Shown: positions 5,863-9,946 of the stretch, piece by piece | Position numbering within the stretch: the stretch's first letter is position 1 | Layout of the letters: every line of letters begins with the position of its first letter | Source of the DNA: Candidatus Woesearchaeota archaeon | Lineage (GTDB): Archaea; Nanobdellota; Nanobdellia; Woesearchaeales; SM23-78 | DNA length: 9,946 bases | Direction: 5' to 3' | Assembly (NCBI GenBank): GCA_016933095.1 | Contig: JAFGBP010000013.1 | Location: forward strand, 1-9,946 | Translations under genes and position numbers: made by a program | The notes under the pieces: generated by a model | Seen by the model: only the letters and a program-made list of their open reading frames with translations | Told to the model about the DNA's origin: nothing | Databases searched by the model: none

Positions 5863-5916
5863 ACATTTTTAATAAGCTTATTTTGTTCATACTATTTTTT
5901 TAGATTTTTTCTTTTA
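5862..5916 (+). terminator. terminator: palindrome plus T-tracts
   Basis: A 12-bp perfect palindrome AATAAGCTTATT (5871-5882) sits inside a wider GAACA...TGTTC inverted repeat and is followed by T-runs at 5894-5900 and 5905-5910. It directly follows the stop of the 40-aa ORF. Confidence 0.65.
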
Positions 5917-5924
5917 TCTTCTCC

Positions 5925-5945
5925 AAATCATCCGAAAAATGATTT
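5925..5945 (+). other. 7-bp hairpin after the T-tract
   Basis: AAATCAT (5925-5931) pairs with ATGATTT (5939-5945) around CCGAAAA. Like the hairpin at 4111, it follows rather than precedes the T-tract. Confidence 0.4.
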
Positions 5946-6108
5946 ATGATTTCTCTCTTATGAGAACAGGAGCCTGTCTGAGTAATTGTTTTCCAGTTAA
6001 TAGATCCGTTGTTTCATAAGATGTGGTGAGTCATTAACAACATTTTTGCACATCCTGGTTTATTATTGCCACCATAGATATTAATAGATGGACGTATTTA
6101 ATTATTAC

Positions 6109-6210
6109 ATGATGTCGCGGCCCATGAATTTAGTATGGCTTCATCGAGGCATCTCATGTGGGCATCTATCCAGAAGGAAGACGTCCTATCTAAAAGAAGA
6201 GGTCGAGTAA
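6109..6210 (+). CDS. possible micro-ORF, 33 aa
   Basis: ATG at 6109, or leaderless from the in-frame ATG at 6124, which lies about 26 nt after TATTTAAT (6095-6102). The product is basic in the middle and ends YLKEEVE. Support is promoter spacing only. A competing ORF at 6135-6224 in another frame ends in an ATGA overlap with the next ORF, so the coding frame here is uncertain. Confidence 0.2.
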   Translation: MMSRPMNLVWLHRGISCGHLSRRKTSYLKEEVE

Positions 6211-6220
6211 AGGATGGTGG

Positions 6221-6310
6221 ATGAACACGAACGAGGTTCGGGCGGCAGAAAAGCAGGCGGAATATGATGCGGCCAGTATTGGGCGTGAATTTATCGGGGG
6301 AGGGGATTAA
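6221..6310 (+). CDS. possible micro-ORF, 29 aa
   Basis: ATG with AAAGGA at 6209-6214, six bases upstream. The 29-residue product is helix-prone and charged at the start (EVRAAEKQAEYDAASIG) and ends in GGGD. Codon use is richer in GC than the flanking intergenic DNA, which slightly favours a real gene or the tail of a degraded one. No family recognised. It converges on the RNase gene, with about 200 bp of AT-rich DNA between. Confidence 0.28.
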   Translation: MNTNEVRAAEKQAEYDAASIGREFIGGGD

Positions 6311-6365
6311 GAAAAATTCCTAGCCGATAAATATCAATTCAGCAGATAAACAATAGAAGCTTGCT

Positions 6366-6390
6366 GAAAAAAGAATATTGAAAGAAAAGG
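6366..6390 (-). terminator. T-tract terminator of the RNase gene
   Basis: Read on the minus strand, this is CCCTTTTC followed by more T-rich sequence ending in TTCTTTTTT, about 130 bp after the stop of the aCPSF2 gene. A hairpin GCCGAT-GGT-ATCGGC at 6469-6483 lies between. Confidence 0.4.
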
Positions 6391-6431
6391 GTGCTTTGAG
6401 CATCACTTGACGCCGAGAAACCGCTCGAACC

Positions 6432-6483
6432 ATAATTTTTCTGTTTTCTGATAATTTTTCTGGGTGATGCCGATGGTATCGGC
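6432..6483 (+). repeat. 12-bp direct repeat and hairpin in the convergent intergenic region
   Basis: ATAATTTTTCTG occurs at 6432-6443 and 6451-6462. It is followed by a perfect 6-bp hairpin with loop GGT at 6469-6483. On the plus strand the T-runs could end transcripts from the micro-ORFs; on the minus strand the hairpin is the first structure after the RNase stop. Confidence 0.5.
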
Positions 6484-6516
6484 TGAGTAATGTTGGCCTG
6501 GTCGGTGCTATCATCA

Positions 6517-7794
6517 CTATATGCTGATCTCATCGCCCACGATCGGGGCATAACACTTGGATTTCGTATTCTTCTCTGCCCATTCCTTGATGGCATCTGC
6601 GCTCTCTGGATCTCCATGCTGGATTATGAGTGTCTTCGGGTTCACTTTCTGGATGAATTCCTTTAATTCCTCTTCGCTCGCGTGCCCTGAGAAGTCGAAC
6701 TTCTCGACAGCGCACTTCACGTAGGTCTTCCAGCCGTCGATGTATACGAATCCGTCCTCGTAGAGGTGTCGGCCGTTCGTCCTCTTGCACTGGTAGCCTG
6801 TCAGGAATATGGCGCTCCTTTGGTCGTGCCAGATCTCTTTGATGTATGATAGGACTGGCCCTCCCTGCAGCATTCCGCTCGTGGTCACGAATATGCCTGG
6901 CTGCTTCAGGGCGTACATCCTCCTTCTCGGGCTTCCGATGTGCGTGGCTCCTGTTGTCATCATCTTCTGCAGCCTCTTCTGGTTGTTTATGTACTTGTCG
7001 GGAGTCGTTATCATCTTGCGCTGCATCTTGTGGCACATGCCTTCGTAGTAAATCGGTACCTTGAACTTCCTTTCGGAGAGTATCATGAGTATCTCCTGGG
7101 CCCTACCCAGTGAGAAGACGGGAATCACCACCGACCCTTTCTGGTCAACTATGCTCTGCACGTAGTCCAGGAACCTCTCCTTGAGCTTTTCTCTGTCAGG
7201 AAGCGTCCGGTTCCCATATGTGGATTCTATTATCAGGACGTCCACGTCCTTGTAGTTCGAGTACGCTCCTTTCATGAGCAGGCTTGGTCGCATCTTCATG
7301 TCTCCGGTGTACACGATCTTCTTGCCTTCGGTCTCGATCTCCATCATGGCGCTACCTGGTATGTGGCCCGCGTTCCTGAAGATGAATCTGAGGTCCCGGT
7401 GCTTGTAGGGCTTGTCGTACTCTATGTACCTCACTGCCTTGCTTACTTTTTTTAGGTCTATCTTGTCGAAGGCTGGGTGGAGGTGCTTGATCCTCGCTAT
7501 CTTGTAGGAGTCGCGTAGTAGTATCTTGGTGAGTTGGTATGTTAGCTTTGTGCAGAAGATGGGGCAGGTGATGTTGTGGTGCTCGAACATCGGCAGGGAT
7601 CCGGTGTGGTCGAGGTGCGCGTGGCTTATCAGCAGGCCGTCGATGTCCGGAAGGTTGGTTATGGCTTCCGGGTATTCGAATCCGTGCTCCTTGAACTTGA
7701 TGCCGGCGTCGAGGAGATAGCGCTCTCCCTTGGTCTTGATTTCTATGCAGCTTCTTCCGACCTCTTTTGCGGCTCCGTGGAACACGAGCTTCAT
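6517..7794 (-). CDS. beta-CASP metallo-beta-lactamase ribonuclease, archaeal CPSF2 type
   Basis: RNA-processing nuclease of the CPSF73/RNase J superfamily. The 425-aa protein begins directly with the metallo-beta-lactamase fold and has no N-terminal KH domains, which separates it from aCPSF1. Zinc-site residues are all visible: HAHLDH at 58-63, His144 in NAGHIPG, Asp165 in YTGD, and His393 in QHGD. Beta-CASP features: Glu190 in ESTYGNR, the VFSLGRAQE segment (226-234), TTSGMLQGGP (304-313) and SGHAS with His371. An active enzyme is expected; endo- versus 5'-exonuclease activity cannot be decided here, and aRNase J is the alternative. The ATG at 7794 has no Shine-Dalgarno but a TATA box 30 nt upstream, so translation is probably leaderless. 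A winged-helix gene diverges from it. Confidence 0.88.
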   Translation of the reverse strand: MKLVFHGAAKEVGRSCIEIKTKGERYLLDAGIKFKEHGFEYPEAITNLPDIDGLLISHAHLDHTGSLPMFEHHNITCPIFCTKLTYQLTKILLRDSYKIARIKHLHPAFDKIDLKKVSKAVRYIEYDKPYKHRDLRFIFRNAGHIPGSAMMEIETEGKKIVYTGDMKMRPSLLMKGAYSNYKDVDVLIIESTYGNRTLPDREKLKERFLDYVQSIVDQKGSVVIPVFSLGRAQEILMILSERKFKVPIYYEGMCHKMQRKMITTPDKYINNQKRLQKMMTTGATHIGSPRRRMYALKQPGIFVTTSGMLQGGPVLSYIKEIWHDQRSAIFLTGYQCKRTNGRHLYEDGFVYIDGWKTYVKCAVEKFDFSGHASEEELKEFIQKVNPKTLIIQHGDPESADAIKEWAEKNTKSKCYAPIVGDEISI

Positions 7795-7819
7795 GTTTTT
7801 GCATTTTGACAGAAAACTA

Positions 7820-7829
7820 TTTAAATATT
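7820..7829 (-). promoter_or_regulatory. TATA box of the RNase gene
   Basis: On the minus strand, ATATTTAAAT is centred about 30 nt before the ATG at 7794, giving a predicted start at or just before the codon. It lies between the arms of an inverted repeat, CAGAA (7810-7814) and TTCTG (7828-7832), a possible operator. Confidence 0.5.
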
Positions 7830-7880
7830 CTGTATTTGATTATCTTTGTACATTCATTTTCTTCATCATAATAATGGAAA

Positions 7881-7891
7881 AGTATATAAAT
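7881..7891 (+). promoter_or_regulatory. TATA-like element in the divergent promoter region
   Basis: AGTATATAAAT is the best TATA match here. For the plus strand it predicts a start near 7912 and a leader of about 60 nt carrying the AAGGAG site. A second TATA-like run, CTTTTTAATA near 7932-7940, would give a leader of only about 10 nt. Confidence 0.45.
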
Positions 7892-7973
7892 AGAAATAAC
7901 CTTCACAATAGCTATATTAGAATAAATAAATCTTTTTAATATGAAAATACGCTAGATGAGAAGGAGTTCGGGG

Positions 7974-8255
7974 GTGAATGAGGTTTTGAAGACGAAAAAG
8001 ATTTTCAATGTTTTCTTCCGCGAGAAGCCAGCGATGATGCTGGTCTACCTTTTCAACAAGACCTCTGACGTATACGCCTCCAACCTTGCCAAGCAGGTCG
8101 ACTGCACCTATTCTCACGTCGTCAAGATACTCCAGGAGATGGAGAAATCAGGCCTCGTCGCATTCGAGAAGCAAGGACGCCTGAAAGTCCTGACACTCAC
8201 GAAGAAAGGACAGGAAGCCGCAGGATACATCCACAAGCTGAAAGCCATGCTGTAA
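7974..8255 (+). CDS. winged-helix DNA-binding protein (MarR/ArsR-like)
   Basis: 93 aa from GTG 7974, preferred because AAGGAG (7961-7966) lies seven bases upstream; an in-frame ATG at 7956 would add six residues but has no such site. The protein is one winged-helix domain: FREKPAMMLVYLFN (helix 1), DVYASNLAKQVDCTYSHVVKIL (HTH with recognition helix), EMEKSGLVAFEKQGRLKVLTLT (beta wing), and a C-terminal helix, KKGQEAAGYIHKLKAML. This size and layout match stand-alone archaeal MarR/ArsR-like regulators. No metal-binding cysteine pair is seen; the only cysteine is in the HTH. It diverges from the aCPSF2 RNase across about 180 bp, so it may regulate itself or that gene; this is inference. Confidence 0.75.
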   Translation: MNEVLKTKKIFNVFFREKPAMMLVYLFNKTSDVYASNLAKQVDCTYSHVVKILQEMEKSGLVAFEKQGRLKVLTLTKKGQEAAGYIHKLKAML

Positions 8256-8337
8256 ACCGGCGTGCTCTCTTAGAACTCCTATCAGTTTCTGCAAGTCTAT
8301 CCTGCTCTCCACTATCTTTATACCCTGCCTTTTTAAT

Positions 8338-8637
8338 CTATCTCTTGTTTAAAGCATAGAATTCATCAAGAGTATTGATCCCATCGTAAGGTATTAGGTG
8401 CTTCACTCTCTTGAATCCTTCCTCGTCAAGAGGCCTGCAATGATTGCAAGGCCTATAACCGGAAAGGACGGCGTCTTCAAGAGTGTGGAAGAAAACACGG
8501 TTCTGTGGTTTCATCAGACGCCTCCCGTTGGAGCAGTCAAGCGCTCCGAATATCTTCCTTGGGCGGTATCCGGCCAGCGTGCCTTTTCTAGAACTCCTGA
8601 TTTCTCCTTCTGGCTTGAGGATCCGGTACAGTTTCAT
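8338..8637 (-). CDS. stand-alone Ada-like zinc-binding domain protein
   Basis: 99-aa protein resembling the N-terminal metal-binding domain of Ada (methylphosphotriester repair), without methyltransferase or AraC parts. The Ada-like core is residues 28-69: RKIFGALDCSNGRRL, then KPQNRVFFHTLEDAVLSGYRPC with the closing CxxC at Cys64 and Cys67. Cys35 is the one upstream cysteine; Ada has two there (Cys38 and Cys42 of E. coli), so the fourth zinc ligand is missing or replaced, and DNA methyl transfer is doubtful. The start lies six bases after the RimK-like gene's stop, so it is translated in the same operon. The C-terminal 30 residues are charged. A protein-like frame continues past its stop into 8256-8348, hinting at a frameshifted longer C-terminus. 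Family call is fair; function unknown. Confidence 0.6.
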   Translation of the reverse strand: MKLYRILKPEGEIRSSRKGTLAGYRPRKIFGALDCSNGRRLMKPQNRVFFHTLEDAVLSGYRPCNHCRPLDEEGFKRVKHLIPYDGINTLDEFYALNKR

Positions 8638-8643
8638 GCTAAC

Positions 8644-9735
8644 CTAGCTTATCTTCATCTTAGAAATCGTTATCTTCTCCTTCTCGGTCTTGATCTCGAA
8701 GGTATCGTTCGGCTTGAAGTCAGTCGCACTCGTGATCATTTCAGGCACGATCATGTTCCCGCCCCTGAATGATAAGTTGGTAATCATGCTCTTCTCTCCG
8801 CCAGCACCCTTGTTGATCTCGCTCATGATGTTGCCTGAGTCATTGGCCTGCTTCTTCTGCTTGCGGGCCAACGTGTTCTCATAAAGATGCTTTGCGATGA
8901 TGTCGGGGATGTCGATCTTCGTAGTCTCGGTAATCAGCTGGAGTCCAGGGCTTATGTTGGCCTCCATGACCAGAGGGCCCTTGCTACCAGGCAGGATGTC
9001 AACAGCACAGATTTCAGCCTGGATAGCCTTCGCGACCTGGACGGCAATCTTCTTAGTCATGCTATCAGGGCTTGCCTTCTCACCCCTACCTCCAGAATGG
9101 AAGTTAGCCCTTGCCTCTCCCTCTGCCGCGTGCCTCATCATGCTCCCGATGACCTTGTCACCGACAACAATGAGTCGCAGGTCCTTGCCGCCGGTCTCGA
9201 TGTACTCCTGGATCAGGAAAGGCTGGTTCAAGGCCTCCAATGCGTCCAGAAGAGATGACGCGCTGGCGAAGCTGTCAGCGAACATGACGCCCTTGCCGCC
9301 AGTCCCTTGCGGGAACTTCATTATGATCGGGAAGCTTGTATGCTCCAGGACCTTCTTGGCTGCAGGAACCGTGGAGGAGACAAACGTCTTAGGCATCGGG
9401 ATCTTGTGCTTCTGGAGCTCCAGGTGAGTAAGGAGCTTGTCGTGCGCTACAGTGAACGAGTTGGCAGAGAGCGGCATGTAGCACTTGCCCTCTAGGACTG
9501 TGGTCAGCGTCTTGAGTAGGGGAGCGAACCTGAAAGACCCCTTCGCATATATGCAGTCGTAATCCGCGAGAGGCTTGCCGTCATATATTATCTCCTCTTC
9601 GCTGCCAGATATCTTGATGTCAATCTTTCGGATGTCAAGCGCGTCTACCTGGTCAAAATATTTCTTCATGGCTTCAGCAGTCCACTCGCTGCTCTTGCTT
9701 CCAAGACTCATGATCGCGGCTTTCAACTTCACCAT
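8644..9735 (-). CDS. rimK: RimK-family ATP-grasp ligase with C-terminal AbrB-like domain
   Basis: ATP-grasp amino-acid ligase of the RimK class, which adds glutamate-like residues to proteins or cofactors. Visible: a pre-ATP-grasp region (1-100); PIIMKFPQGTGGKG (136-149) with Lys140 and the glycine-rich loop; FLIQEYIETGGKDLRLIVVG (173-192), a RimK hallmark; MMRHAAEGEARANFHSGG (199-216); AVDIL with Asp246; and VMEANISPG with Glu258 and Asn260. After a polar linker (288-315), residues 317-361 (RGGNMIVPEMI, FKPNDTFEIKTE) resemble a SpoVT/AbrB swapped hairpin, unusual on RimK. The start is set by GAGGAG (9742-9747). A RimB-type protease gene ends ten bases upstream and the Ada-like gene starts six bases downstream. 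MptN, CofF and LysX are related, but the RimB neighbour favours the RimK-RimB pairing. Substrate unknown. Confidence 0.85.
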   Translation of the reverse strand: MVKLKAAIMSLGSKSSEWTAEAMKKYFDQVDALDIRKIDIKISGSEEEIIYDGKPLADYDCIYAKGSFRFAPLLKTLTTVLEGKCYMPLSANSFTVAHDKLLTHLELQKHKIPMPKTFVSSTVPAAKKVLEHTSFPIIMKFPQGTGGKGVMFADSFASASSLLDALEALNQPFLIQEYIETGGKDLRLIVVGDKVIGSMMRHAAEGEARANFHSGGRGEKASPDSMTKKIAVQVAKAIQAEICAVDILPGSKGPLVMEANISPGLQLITETTKIDIPDIIAKHLYENTLARKQKKQANDSGNIMSEINKGAGGEKSMITNLSFRGGNMIVPEMITSATDFKPNDTFEIKTEKEKITISKMKIS

Positions 9736-9741
9736 GTTTTT

Positions 9742-9747
9742 CTCCTC
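9742..9747 (-). promoter_or_regulatory. ribosome binding site for the RimK-type gene
   Basis: GAGGAG on the minus strand, six bases before the ATG at 9735 and overlapping the stop codon of the upstream protease gene, so the two are translationally linked. Confidence 0.65.
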
Positions 9748-9946
9748 AATCCCCTTCCTGTTCAGTATGCCTGTTCTCTACAACCTCATCTTCCTTAGGC
9801 TGAGGGTCAGCTCTGATCACAGGGTCTATCAGGAAGTTCTTCCTCAATATGTTCTGTCCGATCAGGACCGGATACTTCATGTGGCTTCTGTCTGCAAGCG
9901 TGAACTTTGACTCGATCTCCTTGCCGCCGAGCACTATCTTGGCGAG
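9746..9946 (-). CDS. rimB: RimB / retropepsin-like 'ATP-dependent zinc protease', C-terminal part
   Basis: Partial gene: the frame is open to the window edge and its start lies outside. The 66 visible residues read LAKIVLGGKEIESKFTLADR, then SHMKYPVLIGQNILRKNFLIDP and an acidic tail. The FTLADRSHMKYPVLIGxxxL-x4-FLID pattern is the C-terminal signature of the family annotated 'ATP-dependent zinc protease' or RimB, which has a retropepsin-like fold despite its name. The catalytic aspartate region would be upstream, outside this window. It is the first visible gene of the operon with RimK; RimB proteins are known partners of RimK. Family call is good; activity cannot be judged from this fragment. 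Confidence 0.75.
   Translation of the reverse strand, partial: LAKIVLGGKEIESKFTLADRSHMKYPVLIGQNILRKNFLIDPVIRADPQPKEDEVVENRHTEQEGD

Noticed and set aside
6135..6224. 29-aa ORF with an ATGA overlap to the next micro-ORF
   Set aside because: No ribosome binding site and conflicts with the frame at 6109-6210 that fits the promoter better.
6320..6517. 65-aa minus-strand ORF after the RNase stop
   Set aside because: No start signals, atypical composition, and it lies across the repeats and terminator-like T-tracts.
8344..8352. TTTAAAC heptamer in frame near the end of the Ada-like gene, a classic -1 slippery site
   Set aside because: A -1 slip reaches a stop after a few codons and does not lead into the protein-like remnant, which is in the +1 frame.

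Overview
The window is archaeal. It carries a deoxyhypusine synthase, a beta-CASP RNase of the archaeal CPSF2 type and an Lrp/AsnC regulator. Ribosome binding sites match the archaeal 16S tail (AGGTGAT, GGTGAG, AGGAGG), there are TATA boxes about 27 nt upstream of apparently leaderless starts, and T-tracts follow several stops. Gene content and many very small ORFs fit a DPANN-like lineage such as Woesearchaeota or Pacearchaeota, but that assignment is inference.

Layout: (1) 1-241 is a leader region with a possible 38-aa ORF on the minus strand. (2) 242-2320 (+) is a two-gene operon: deoxyhypusine synthase and a fold-type-III PLP decarboxylase, plausibly hypusination plus amine-donor supply. 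(3) 2544-3582 (+) holds an Lrp/AsnC regulator and a small protein made of two near-identical zinc ribbons. (4) 3583-4227 is mostly non-coding, with a hairpin, tandem repeats and a 44-aa acidic ORF. (5) 4228-5862 (+) encodes a membrane protein with an outer Ig-like domain and an inner helix-hairpin-helix module, followed by two tiny acidic ORFs. The last of these shares a motif with the 44-aa ORF upstream, so small paralogues flank the membrane gene. The middle tiny ORF may be frameshifted. (6) 5863-6516 is AT-rich, with terminators and possible micro-ORFs. (7) 6517-7794 (-) is aCPSF2, diverging from a winged-helix regulator at 7974-8255 (+). (8) 8338-9946 (-) is an operon: RimB-type protease (cut by the window edge), RimK ATP-grasp ligase with a C-terminal AbrB-like domain, and an Ada-like zinc protein.

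Strongest leads: the membrane Ig/HhH gene with its flanking small acidic paralogues; the RimK-AbrB fusion in a RimB-RimK-Ada-like operon; and the synthase-decarboxylase pair, whose synthase appears to lack an acidic residue used by the human enzyme to bind spermidine. No transposon, CRISPR array, tRNA or rRNA is visible.
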